This document shows positions 20,493 to 30,001 of a stretch of 64,000 bases of DNA, piece by piece. The stretch is taken from contig NZ_BBXG01000004.1 in assembly GCF_001570605.1 (NCBI RefSeq), forward strand, positions 496,001 through 560,000, written 5' to 3'. The DNA comes from Herbidospora cretacea. Lineage in GTDB: Bacteria > Actinomycetota > Actinomycetes > Streptosporangiales > Streptosporangiaceae. Under the pieces are notes generated by a model that was not told where the DNA came from, searched no databases, and saw only the letters and a list, made by a program, of their open reading frames with translations. How positions within the stretch are numbered: the stretch's first letter is position 1; each line of letters begins with the position of its first letter. Both the position numbers and the translations under genes were made by a program.

Positions 20493-22090
20493 GCGGCTAC
20501 CCCGTCCCGCGCTCCGCCTGGTCGCCGCCCGCCTGGCCGTCCCCCCGGCCGACCGGGGAGGGCCTGGAGGCCTGGTGCTACACCGACCGCTTCTCCTACC
20601 GCCCCGGCGAGACCGTGGCGGTCTCCGCCTACACCACGGCCGCCCGCTACTCGCTCACCGTCATCCGCGACGGCGCGCACCCGCAGGTCGTGCACGAGCA
20701 GACCGGCCTGCCCGGCACCATGCCGGACACCCCCGACGACGCCTACGCCGAGGGCTGCGGCTGGCCGGTCACCGCCCGCGTCGCCATCCCCGATGACTGG
20801 CCGTCGGCCATGTACCTGCTGGTCATCCGGGCCGAGCTCGACGGGCGGGTGGTGGAGAACGAGCACTTCTTCGTGGTCCGCTCCGCCGAGCCCGGCCGGC
20901 GCACGCCGTACGCGCTCGTGCTGACCACCAGCACGCTGACGTCCTACAACGACTGGGGCGGCGCCAACGCCTACCGGGGTCTCGGCGACGACCCGGCCGT
21001 GGACGTCTCCTCGCCCCGGCTCTCCCAGCTCCGCCCGCTGTCACGCGGCTTCCTGCGCAAACCGCCGGGGGCCCCGCGCAACCGCTACGAGGAGCACGTG
21101 CCCCCGTTCTGGGAGCCGCGCTACCCCGTGTACGAGTGGGCGCGGCTGCGCGACTACGGCCGCCACCACGCCGACGCGTTCTGGGCCACCTACGAACGCC
21201 CCTTCGCCGTCTGGGCCGAGCAGCAGGGCTACGTCCTGGACTACCTCACCCAGGACGACCTCGACCGCGACCCGGCCGCCCTCGACGGCTACCAGTGCGC
21301 CATCCTGGTCGGCCACGACGAGTACTGGTCGTGGAAGATGCGCGACGCGATCGACGGCCTGGTGGACCGGGGCGGCAACGTCGCCCGCTTCGGCGCCAAC
21401 TTCGCCTGGCAGGTGCGCATCGAGGGCACCACCCAGATCTGCCACAAGTACGTGCCCGAGGACGACCCGGTCTTCGGCACCCCCGACCAGCACCTGGTCA
21501 CCCTGAACTGGGACCACCCCCTCATCGGCCGCCCCGCCGCCGCCACCCTCGGCCTGACCGGGTTCGCCGGGGTGTACGCCGGCTACGGCGCCTCCGCCCC
21601 GCGCGGCCACGGCGGCCTCCAGGTCTACCGGCCCGAGCACTGGACGCTGGCCGGCACCGACCTCTACTACGGCGACCTCCTCGGCGGGCACCCCGCCCGG
21701 ATCGCCACCTTCGAGGTCGACGGCTGCGCCCACGTCGTCGAGAACGGGCTGCCCTTCGCCACCGGCGCGGACGGGGCCCCCGGCAACCTGGAGATCATCG
21801 CGATGGGACCCGCCGTCCGCTACGAGGAGGACCACTTCGGGGGAACCGTGCCGCTCGGCGACCCCGGCCTGGCGGGGGTCGAGGAGTACCGCGACACCCA
21901 CTGGGTCGAGCGGGACGACGGCACCCGCCGGCCCAGCTACGGCTCGGCCATGATGGCGACCTTCACCCGGGGCGAGGGGACCGTCTTCAACTCCGGCACC
22001 TCCGAGTGGGTGGCCGGCCTGATCCACCGCGACTGGTTCGTCGAGCACGTCACCCGTACGGTCCTCGACCGGCTGGGAGGAGGCGCGTGA
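20489..22090 (+). CDS. N,N-dimethylformamidase large-subunit-like protein
   Basis: A 533-residue protein matching the N,N-dimethylformamidase beta (large) subunit C-terminal domain family. Recognisable parts are the N-terminal beta-sandwich ([16 protein letters not shown]), [20 protein letters not shown], the segment [26 protein letters not shown], and [16 protein letters not shown]. DMFase hydrolyses the amide of dimethylformamide using a mononuclear iron; many homologues are uncharacterised. No DMFase small subunit is adjacent. It lies between a cupin and an agmatinase-family gene, pointing to sequential attack on amide and guanidino or amidine C-N bonds (inference). It is shorter than the approximately 760-residue DMFase large subunit. 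Confidence 0.72.
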   Translation: MSGYPVPRSAWSPPAWPSPRPTGEGLEAWCYTDRFSYRPGETVAVSAYTTAARYSLTVIRDGAHPQVVHEQTGLPGTMPDTPDDAYAEGCGWPVTARVAIPDDWPSAMYLLVIRAELDGRVVENEHFFVVRSAEPGRRTPYALVLTTSTLTSYNDWGGANAYRGLGDDPAVDVSSPRLSQLRPLSRGFLRKPPGAPRNRYEEHVPPFWEPRYPVYEWARLRDYGRHHADAFWATYERPFAVWAEQQGYVLDYLTQDDLDRDPAALDGYQCAILVGHDEYWSWKMRDAIDGLVDRGGNVARFGANFAWQVRIEGTTQICHKYVPEDDPVFGTPDQHLVTLNWDHPLIGRPAAATLGLTGFAGVYAGYGASAPRGHGGLQVYRPEHWTLAGTDLYYGDLLGGHPARIATFEVDGCAHVVENGLPFATGADGAPGNLEIIAMGPAVRYEEDHFGGTVPLGDPGLAGVEEYRDTHWVERDDGTRRPSYGSAMMATFTRGEGTVFNSGTSEWVAGLIHRDWFVEHVTRTVLDRLGGGA

Positions 22091-23079
22091 GCGCGGACAC
22101 GTCGGCGCTCGCCCAGCCGCGCTCCGCGCCGGGAGGCCCGGTCGACGCGACGGTCGTGCCGCGCTACGCGGGGGAGAACACCTTCGCCCGGCTGCCCCGG
22201 CTGCAGGACCAGCCCGAGGCCGACACCGTGATCTGGGGCGTCCCCTTCGACACCGGGGTCAGCTACCGGCCGGGGGCGCGGTTCGGCCCGGGGCACATCA
22301 GGCAGTCGTCGCGGTTGCTGCGCCCGTACAACCCGGCGCTGGACACCGCGCCGTTCGCCACCCGGCTCGTCGCCGACGCCGGGGACGTCGGGGTCAACCC
22401 GTTCGACATCGGCAGCGCGCTGGAGACGGTCCAGCGGGCCGCCGCCGAACTCGCCGGGACCAGCCGCAAGCTGATCACGCTCGGCGGCGACCACACGATC
22501 GCGCTGCCGCTGCTCCGCGTCCACCACGCCCGCTACGGCCCGGTCGCCGTGCTGCACTTCGACGCCCACCTCGACACCTGGGACACCTACTTCGGCTCGC
22601 CGTACACCCACGGCACCCCGTTCCGGCGGGCCGCCGAGGAGGGGCTGATCGACCACGCCCACTCGATGCACGTCGGCCTGCGCGGCCCGCTCTACTCCCG
22701 CCTGGACCTCGACGAGAGCAGGCGGCTCGGCTTCGCCGCCGTGCACGCCCGCGACTTCGCCCGCCGCTCGCTCGACGAGATCATCGAGCGGGTCCGTGAC
22801 CGGCTGCGCGACCGGCCGGTCTACGTCTCGCTCGACATCGACGTGCTGGACCCCGCGTTCGCGCCGGGCACCGGCACGCCCGAGGCCGGCGGCATGAGCA
22901 GCCGCGAACTGCTGGAGGTCCTGCGCGGGCTCGACGGCCTGAACGTGGTGGGCGCCGACCTGGTCGAGGTCAGCCCCGCCTACGACCACGCCGAGCTCAC
23001 CGGCATCGCCGCCGCGCACGCCCTGTACGAACTGATCAGCGTACTGCCGAAATCGTCGGATAGATACGGGGCGAAATGA
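22087..23079 (+). CDS. Agmatinase/ureohydrolase family protein
   Basis: A 330-residue ureohydrolase. All metal-binding motifs are intact: GGDHT with His136, FDAHLDTWD, and [19 protein letters not shown]. Two Mn (or Ni) ions activate water to release urea from a guanidino substrate such as agmatine, guanidinobutyrate or guanidine. GTG start overlaps the DMFase-like stop. Being last in an importer operon, it likely acts on an imported compound or on the product of the DMFase-like step rather than on endogenous agmatine; no nickel chaperone genes (as found with guanidinase) are near. Called by family, not by substrate. Confidence 0.88.
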   Translation: MSADTSALAQPRSAPGGPVDATVVPRYAGENTFARLPRLQDQPEADTVIWGVPFDTGVSYRPGARFGPGHIRQSSRLLRPYNPALDTAPFATRLVADAGDVGVNPFDIGSALETVQRAAAELAGTSRKLITLGGDHTIALPLLRVHHARYGPVAVLHFDAHLDTWDTYFGSPYTHGTPFRRAAEEGLIDHAHSMHVGLRGPLYSRLDLDESRRLGFAAVHARDFARRSLDEIIERVRDRLRDRPVYVSLDIDVLDPAFAPGTGTPEAGGMSSRELLEVLRGLDGLNVVGADLVEVSPAYDHAELTGIAAAHALYELISVLPKSSDRYGAK

Positions 23080-23274
23080 ATTCATAGCGTTGGCGGTATT
23101 CCCGGGAACGTCACGCGACAGGCCTAACAACCGCTTTCCGCATGAAGTTAAACCGCCTCCCGGGCGGGCCGGAATTCGGTCGTGGAAAAACCTGGCGGCG
23201 GCAAATTGAAAAGGCGTCCACAAAGGCCCACACTCAGGGTCGAAGAGGCCTGACCCCTCAATTTTGGAGCCGCA

Positions 23275-24174
23275 ATGGATCGAGCCGTCATCGGAATCCA
23301 CGGGCGCCGCAAACCGATGCTCCGCCGCATCGCGTCCGCCGCCGTCGCCCTGCTCTCCGTGGCATTCCTCTGTGTGCCGCCCGCGAGCGCCGCCACGCTG
23401 CCCACCCCCAAGCAACTGACCGCGTACCTCGACCTGGAGTGCTTCAAGACCAGCTACTACCAGCCGCCGCCCACCACGCTCACGCTGCGGCACCTCAACC
23501 CGGTGCTGGCCAACCTGCCGGTCGAGACCGTCACGCTCGGCCCGCGCGAGCAGCTGTGCGTCCCGGTCGCCAAGAACAACCAGCAGCCGCCGTCGCCCGC
23601 GCTCGACTTCATCCGGTTCATCGACCTGGCCTGCTACCGGATCGGCGGCGCGACGGTGAACACCGGCCTGGTGCTCAGCCACCTCAACCCGCTGTTCCAG
23701 GGCCTCCCGCGCACCCAGGTCACCATGAACTCTCCGCAGCAGCTGTGCGTGCCGGTGATCAAGAACAACGTGGTGCCGCCGGCCGATGTGCTGGCGCTGA
23801 TCCGGCACATCGACCTGAAGTGCTACGGCATCCAGCCCAACAACGCGCTGGGCGCGCAGCTCTCCCTGCGCCAGCTCAACCCGGTCCTGACCCCGGTCAT
23901 CCCGACCCACGCGGCCCAGGTCCTCTACGCCCGCCAGCTGTGCGTGCCCGTGCAGAAGGCCGGCGACAACATCCCGTCCGAGATCCTGAACATCGTCCGC
24001 TGGATCGACCTGGAGAAGTTCGACCTCAGCGTCGCCGCCCTGCCCCAGGTCGGCCTGACGCTGCGGCACATCAACCCCGTCCTCGCCGGTCTCCCGCAGG
24101 AGCAGGCCGTTCTGTCCGGTGCGAGCCAGCTCGCCCTGCCGGTCGCCAAGAACGGCGCCTTCCCGCCCGGCTGA
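23275..24174 (+). CDS. Secreted protein of four tandem approximately 60-residue repeats
   Basis: A 299-residue exported protein with a Sec signal ending at PASA-ATLP near residue 39 (ATG 23275 with GGAG 5 bases upstream). The mature part is four repeats, each of the pattern DLxCY...LxLxHLNPV...QLCVPVxKN...PPxxxLxxIRxI. Repeats 1-3 each have exactly two cysteines (DLxC and QLCVPV); repeat 4 has lost both together (DLEKF and QLALPV). This suggests one disulfide within each repeat. I do not know a function; similar extracellular repeats occur in other bacteria. It stands alone after a 195-bp gap and is followed by a strong terminator. Confidence 0.8.
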   Translation: MDRAVIGIHGRRKPMLRRIASAAVALLSVAFLCVPPASAATLPTPKQLTAYLDLECFKTSYYQPPPTTLTLRHLNPVLANLPVETVTLGPREQLCVPVAKNNQQPPSPALDFIRFIDLACYRIGGATVNTGLVLSHLNPLFQGLPRTQVTMNSPQQLCVPVIKNNVVPPADVLALIRHIDLKCYGIQPNNALGAQLSLRQLNPVLTPVIPTHAAQVLYARQLCVPVQKAGDNIPSEILNIVRWIDLEKFDLSVAALPQVGLTLRHINPVLAGLPQEQAVLSGASQLALPVAKNGAFPPG

Positions 24175-24189
24175 CGTTTATCTGAGAAC

Positions 24190-24225
24190 GCGGAGCCCTT
24201 CGACCGCAGAAGGGCTCCGCTTTTT
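24190..24225 (+). terminator. Rho-independent terminator
   Basis: Perfect 11-bp stem GCGGAGCCCTT (24190-24200) and AAGGGCTCCGC (24210-24220), 9-base loop, followed directly by TTTTT. Lies 15 bases after the stop of the repeat protein. Confidence 0.92.
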
Positions 24226-26058
<1,833 letters not shown>

Positions 26059-26082
26059 CCCGGCGGTAGGACCCTCTAAGTC

Positions 26083-26112
26083 CCCTGGCCCGGGTGTCTC
26101 CCCGGGCCAGGG
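26083..26112. terminator. Hairpin between convergent esterase and MarR genes
   Basis: Perfect 12-bp stem CCCTGGCCCGGG (26083-26094) and CCCGGGCCAGGG (26101-26112) with a 6-base loop and no U tract. Sits between two convergent stops, so it may act in both directions. Confidence 0.7.
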
Positions 26113-26118
26113 CCCGCC

Positions 26119-26577
26119 TCACGGGCGCAGCGCGCGGGTGCAGGCGGTGAGCGCCTCCATCAACGTGGCGCGCGCGGCGTCGTCGACCTCCGCGAGCATC
26201 TCCTCCTCAATGGCGTCGATCGACCGGTCGCAGCTCCGCAGCGCGGCCTGCCCCTGCCGGGTGAGATGGATGCGCAGCACCCGGCCGCCGTCCGGATGGG
26301 CGTCGCGCTCGATCAGGCCGCGCTGCTCCAGGTCCCGCACGACCATGTTCATCGCCTGCGGCGTGACGAAGGCGATGCGGGCCAGTTCCGCCGAGGACAG
26401 GCCGTCGCGCATGTGCAGCTCGCCGAGGGCCATGTACTCGGTCGTCGTGATGCCGTGGCGGACGAGCTCCTCGTCGAGCCGGGCGCGTATGCGGCGCTCC
26501 AGCCGGTAGACCAGGTAGCTCAGACGGGGAGCCGGCTTGACCGGCTGCTGGGCCGGAGGGGTGCGGCGCAAGGTCAC
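26119..26577 (-). CDS. MarR family transcriptional regulator
   Basis: A 152-residue winged-helix regulator read from GTG at 26577; a TTG at 26637 would extend it by 20 residues but lies inside the operator-like palindrome, so the shorter form is preferred. Core features are LSYLVYRLERRIRARLDEEL, the HTH GLSSAELARIAFVTPQAMN, and the wing DLEQRGLIERDAHPDGGR with the conserved D-x-R region. Divergent from the CBM2 esterase at 26808; MarR proteins usually repress themselves and a neighbour in response to phenolic ligands, which would suit a feruloyl-type esterase (inference). Confidence 0.88.
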   Translation of the reverse strand: MTLRRTPPAQQPVKPAPRLSYLVYRLERRIRARLDEELVRHGITTTEYMALGELHMRDGLSSAELARIAFVTPQAMNMVVRDLEQRGLIERDAHPDGGRVLRIHLTRQGQAALRSCDRSIDAIEEEMLAEVDDAARATLMEALTACTRALRP

Positions 26578-26616
26578 CGGATGACCATAACGGCCGATGA
26601 AAGTTTCCGGCCCCAA

Positions 26617-26648
26617 TATCAAGCTAGTTGATAACAATCAGCTTGATA
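26617..26648. promoter_or_regulatory. Probable MarR operator
   Basis: TATCAA-GCTAG-TTGATA (26617-26633), a perfect 6-bp palindrome with 5-bp spacer, the usual MarR geometry. A further TTGATA half-site at 26643-26648 makes AGCTTGATA pair with TATCAAGCT as a longer 9-bp inverted repeat. Lies 40 bp upstream of the MarR start in the divergent region. Confidence 0.7.
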
Positions 26649-26807
26649 ACCAGCGCCAGCAGCGGTTTCCCGCCCGTCGACCGCCAAGATCCCGCAGGTC
26701 CGTCGCTTGACCGCCGATGGGCGGGCTCCTATACCGGGCTGGAGTCAGGACGAGTCGGCGGCGCCGCGGCCTCGTACATCGAGCGAACATCGACCAGAGG
26801 AGAGCCG

Positions 26808-28169
26808 ATGAGACGATTGACCGCTGTGCTCGCAGGACTCTACGCCGCCTCCGTTCTGCTGATCGGGCAGCCGGCCGCCGCGGCCACCCTGACCGAGGTC
26901 ACGAACTTCGGATCGAACCCCGGCAACCTGCGGATGCATCTCTACGTGCCGGACACCGTCCAACCCAGTCCGGCGATCGTGCTCGCCATGCACGGCTGCG
27001 GCGGTTCCGGCCCGGGTTTCTTCTCGGGCTCGGAGTTCCGGACCCTCGCCGACCAGTACGGCTTCGTCGTCATCTACCCCTCGGCGTCGAAGAAGGGCAA
27101 CTGCTTCGACTCGTGGTCGGCGGCCTCGCAGGTCCGTAACGGCGGCAGCGACCCGGTCTCGCTGCTGTCCATGGTCACCTACGCCCGGCAGCGCCACAAC
27201 GGCGACGCCAACCGCATCTACGTCACCGGCTCCTCCGCGGGCGGCATGGAGACCAACATCATGCTCGGCAACTACCCCGACGTCTTCAAGGCCGGGGCGG
27301 CGTTCATGGGGGTCCCGTTCGCGTGCTTCCCGAACGAGGCCGACTACATCCCGTCGCCGGGCGCCAGCAACTGCGCCTCCGGGCGGATCAGTAAGACGCC
27401 CCAGCAGTGGGGTGACCTGGTCCGCGCCGCCTACCCCGGCTACAGCGGCCCGAGGCCGAGGGTCCAGCTCTGGCACGGCACCAACGACAACCTCGTCTAC
27501 TACGCCACCCACCAGCAGGCGATCGACCAGTGGACCAACGTGTTCGGCCTGAGCCAGACGCCCACCTCCACCGACACGCCGCAGCCGAACTGGAACCGCC
27601 GCCGCTACGCCGACTCCACCGGCACCGTCCGGGTCGAGGCGTACAGCATCCAGGGCGCGGGCCACAGCCTGCCGTCGAGCGGCATGGCCGCCGCCGCCAT
27701 CCAGTTCTTCGGCCTGAACAGCACCCCGTCCCCGTCCCCGTCCCCGAGCCCGTCCCCGTCCCCCTCGCCGTCCCCCTCGCCTTCGCCTTCGCCTTCGCCG
27801 AGTCCGAGTCCGTCGCCCAGCCCCAGCCCCAGCCCCTCGCCCAGTCCGGGCACCGGATGCCGGGTCGTCTACGTCCCCAACACGTGGAACAACGGCTTCA
27901 CCGCGGACGTCACGGTGACCAACACCTCCACGACCCCGGTCAGCGGCTGGACCGTGACCTGGACCTGGGCGGGCGACCAGCGGGTCACCAGCGCCTGGAA
28001 CGCCGCCGTGACCCAGTCGGGGAACCAGGTGACCGCGCGCAACATGCCCTACAACGGCTCCATCGCCCCGCAGGCCAACGCGAGCTTCGGCTTCCAGGGC
28101 ACCTACAGCGGCGTGAACAACGCCCCGGCCGCGTTCGCGCTCAACGGCGTCGCGTGCGTCAGGGGATGA
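26808..28169 (+). CDS. Secreted LpqC/CE1-type esterase with CBM2
   Basis: A 453-residue exported enzyme; ATG at 26808 with AGAGGAGAG upstream starts a Sec signal cleaved near AAA-TLTE. The catalytic domain (about 28-300) begins LTEVTNFGSNPGNLRM, has MHGCGGSG near 62 and nucleophile Ser143 in GSSAGGM, and a late GHSLP histidine. It is related to the esterase at 44748 (both share the TEVTNFG/TQVTNFG opening and GLSQTP). A Pro-Ser linker of about 42 residues leads to a complete CBM2 (GCRVVYVPNTWNNGF... LNGVACVRG) that binds cellulose or xylan. Likely acetylxylan or feruloyl esterase; PHB depolymerase is an alternative for the fold. Stop overlaps the convergent paaX-like gene by 11 bp. Confidence 0.86.
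   Translation: MRRLTAVLAGLYAASVLLIGQPAAAATLTEVTNFGSNPGNLRMHLYVPDTVQPSPAIVLAMHGCGGSGPGFFSGSEFRTLADQYGFVVIYPSASKKGNCFDSWSAASQVRNGGSDPVSLLSMVTYARQRHNGDANRIYVTGSSAGGMETNIMLGNYPDVFKAGAAFMGVPFACFPNEADYIPSPGASNCASGRISKTPQQWGDLVRAAYPGYSGPRPRVQLWHGTNDNLVYYATHQQAIDQWTNVFGLSQTPTSTDTPQPNWNRRRYADSTGTVRVEAYSIQGAGHSLPSSGMAAAAIQFFGLNSTPSPSPSPSPSPSPSPSPSPSPSPSPSPSPSPSPSPSPSPSPGTGCRVVYVPNTWNNGFTADVTVTNTSTTPVSGWTVTWTWAGDQRVTSAWNAAVTQSGNQVTARNMPYNGSIAPQANASFGFQGTYSGVNNAPAAFALNGVACVRG
27724..27849 (+). repeat. Low-complexity Pro-Ser linker repeat
   Basis: About 126 bp of repeated CCGTCC/CCTTCG/CCCAGC hexamer units encoding alternating Pro-Ser between the esterase and CBM2 modules. Prone to length change by slippage. 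Shorter versions occur in the proteins at 24697, 44748, 49480 and 54767. Confidence 0.85.
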
Positions 28170-28992
28170 GCATGTCGAGGACCCCGTCGGCCACCTCGCG
28201 GGCGGGGCGTTCGTAGCCGGCCGCGCGGGTGTGGAAGACCTGCTCCGCCCTGATGGCCGGCCAGTCCGGCGGAAGATGCTCGGCCGGCAGGTGGGGATCC
28301 TGCCGGACGAGCTGCAGCCAGTCGGTGTGGAGCAGGAGCTGGCGCACGAGGTCGTCCGGCGCGTCGGGAAGGGGCCGGGGCACGTCCCACCTGGCCAGGA
28401 ACGCCCGATAGCGCCGGGCGATCTGCTCGATGTCGAAGGCCTTGGCGACCAGGTCGGCGGCCTCGGTCGGCTTGTACGCGCTCGCGGTCAGGACCGTGAC
28501 GTGGTCGTCGACGTCGAGGGAGTCGAACAGGCCGGTGACGTCCTTGGCCCCCGGAGCGATCCACAGGCCGCTCTGCACCGGGCCGAAACCGGCCCAGATC
28601 AGGCGGGACCGCAGGTCGTGGCGGGTGCTGCGGCGGCTGTCGGGCAGGGAGAAGCCGACCACGGTCCAGGTGCCGTCCCAGTCGCGGTTGACCGCGCCCG
28701 TCTCCCAGACCCGCCGGCGGCCGTCCTGGAGCACGGCGACGGCGTGGGGGGTGAGCCCGAGGTAGGCCTTGCGTCCCCTCCGGTGGCGGGTCAGCAGGTT
28801 GCGCTTGACCATGCGGGCGAGGGTGGACCGGACGGCCTCCTCGGAGACGTCCAGGCGGGCGAACACCTCGATGACGCTGCCGGAGGCGATGGCGCCGCCG
28901 TGGTCGAGGGCGTAGATGCCGAGAAAGCTGAATATGAGGGACTGCGGGCGCGTGGACGGCGCCGCCGGTTCGTCTTCCCCGCCGATGGTCAC
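28159..28992 (-). CDS. PaaX family transcriptional regulator
   Basis: A 277-residue protein read from GTG at 28992. It has the PaaX order: N-terminal winged helix (SLIFSFLGIYAL, VRSTLARMVKRNLLTRHRRGRKAYLGL), central DGTWTVVGFSLPDSRRSTRHDLRSRL split here for length (DWDGTWTVVGFSLP, RSRLIWAGFGPVQSGLW), and C-terminal helical domain (RYRAFLARWD, LLLHTDWLQL). PaaX represses phenylacetate genes in response to phenylacetyl-CoA; relatives respond to other acyl-CoA esters. Here it is divergent from an amidohydrolase, transporter and acyl-CoA ligase set, which fits an acyl-CoA inducer made by the ligase at 31320. The open frame extends far upstream but only this part is family-like. Confidence 0.88.
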   Translation of the reverse strand: MTIGGEDEPAAPSTRPQSLIFSFLGIYALDHGGAIASGSVIEVFARLDVSEEAVRSTLARMVKRNLLTRHRRGRKAYLGLTPHAVAVLQDGRRRVWETGAVNRDWDGTWTVVGFSLPDSRRSTRHDLRSRLIWAGFGPVQSGLWIAPGAKDVTGLFDSLDVDDHVTVLTASAYKPTEAADLVAKAFDIEQIARRYRAFLARWDVPRPLPDAPDDLVRQLLLHTDWLQLVRQDPHLPAEHLPPDWPAIRAEQVFHTRAAGYERPAREVADGVLDMLIP

Positions 28993-29020
28993 ACCGGAAG
29001 CGTAGACGCGCCTGATGTCA

Positions 29021-29052
29021 GGCACATAATTGACGGAAGTCAGATATGTGAC
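29021..29052. promoter_or_regulatory. Candidate PaaX operator, site 1
   Basis: In the divergent region between the paaX-like gene and the amidohydrolase. Contains TTGACG-GAA-GTCA (29030-29042), and an outer near-palindrome GGCACATA (29021-29028) with TATGTGAC (29045-29052), one mismatch. The TTGACG-N3-GTCA element recurs before the transporter gene at 29940. Confidence 0.55.
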
Positions 29053-29064
29053 TAAGGAGAGCGC

Positions 29065-29925
29065 ATGAATGTGGACGAACTGGTCGCTATTGACGTACAC
29101 ACTCATGCGGAGGTGTCCGCCGACGGGCACGCCTCGCTGAGCGACGATCTGGTCGCCGCGTCGGCGGCCTACTTCAAGGAGGGGGCCCGGCCGACCATCC
29201 CGGAGATGGCCGCCCACTACCGCGAGCGGCGGATGGCGGCGGTGGTGTTCACCGTCGACGCCGAGCACGCCACCGGCCACCCGCGCATCTCCAACGAGGA
29301 GGTCGCCGAGAGCTGCGCCGCCCATCCTGACGTGCTGATCCCCTTCGCCAGCGTCGACCCGTGGAAGGGGAAGGCGGGGGTGCGCGAGGCGCGGCGGCTG
29401 GTGGCCGACTTCGGCGTGCGGGGCTTCAAGTTCCACCCGAGCGTGCAGGGCATCTCGCCCGACGACCGGGCCGCCTACCCGCTCTACGAGGCGATCGAGG
29501 AGATGGGCGTGCCGGCGCTGTTCCACACCGGCCAGACGGGCATCGGCGCCGGCCTGCCCGGGGGAGGGGGCGTCCGGCTGAAATTTTCCAACCCGATGCT
29601 GCTCGACGACGTCGCCGTGGACTTCCCGGAACTGCGGATCATCCTGGCCCACCCGTCGTTCCCCTGGCAGGACGAGGCCCTCGCGGTGGCCACGCACAAG
29701 CCCCACGTGTACATCGACCTGTCCGGCTGGTCGCCGAAGTACTTCCCGCCGATTCTCGTCCGGTACGCGAACACGCTGCTCAAGGACAAGGTGCTCTTCG
29801 GCTCGGACTATCCGATGATCACTCCGGACCGCTGGCTGGCCGACTTCGACAAGCTCGACATCAAGCCGGAGGTCCGGCCGAAGATCCTCAAGGACAACGC
29901 CGCGAAACTGCTCGGGCTCAGCTGA
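29065..29925 (+). CDS. Amidohydrolase-2 family metal-dependent hydrolase/decarboxylase
   Basis: A 286-residue TIM-barrel protein of the ACMSD/gamma-resorcylate decarboxylase-like amidohydrolase-2 family. Metal ligands visible: DVHTHAE at about 9-15, FKFHPS near 126, FHTGQTG near 156, HPSFPW near 198 and FGSDYP near 250. Members decarboxylate or hydrate aromatic ring-derived acids or hydrolyse lactones. ATG at 29065 with AAGGAG at 29054. Under apparent PaaX control with an MHS transporter and acyl-CoA ligase, so an aromatic or short carboxylic acid substrate is plausible. A second member of the family lies at 62253. Confidence 0.82.
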   Translation: MNVDELVAIDVHTHAEVSADGHASLSDDLVAASAAYFKEGARPTIPEMAAHYRERRMAAVVFTVDAEHATGHPRISNEEVAESCAAHPDVLIPFASVDPWKGKAGVREARRLVADFGVRGFKFHPSVQGISPDDRAAYPLYEAIEEMGVPALFHTGQTGIGAGLPGGGGVRLKFSNPMLLDDVAVDFPELRIILAHPSFPWQDEALAVATHKPHVYIDLSGWSPKYFPPILVRYANTLLKDKVLFGSDYPMITPDRWLADFDKLDIKPEVRPKILKDNAAKLLGLS

Positions 29926-29939
29926 GGTTGGGCAAAGGA

Positions 29940-29952
29940 TTGACGTCCGTCA
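29940..29952. promoter_or_regulatory. Candidate PaaX operator, site 2
   Basis: TTGACG-TCC-GTCA, in the 76-bp gap before the transporter gene. Same TTGACG-N3-GTCA pattern as site 1, and TGACG-TC-CGTCA is itself a perfect palindrome. A -10-like AATATG follows. Suggests a second regulated promoter inside the cluster. Confidence 0.5.
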
Positions 29953-30001
29953 CGAATATGCCTAACCTCCGGGCAAGCATCCCGGACTGAGGAGCTCGGA
30001 C

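Noticed and set aside
27724..27849. Tandem hexamer repeats that might suggest a CRISPR or regulatory repeat
   Set aside because: They are in frame in an esterase gene and encode a Pro-Ser linker; there are no spacers.
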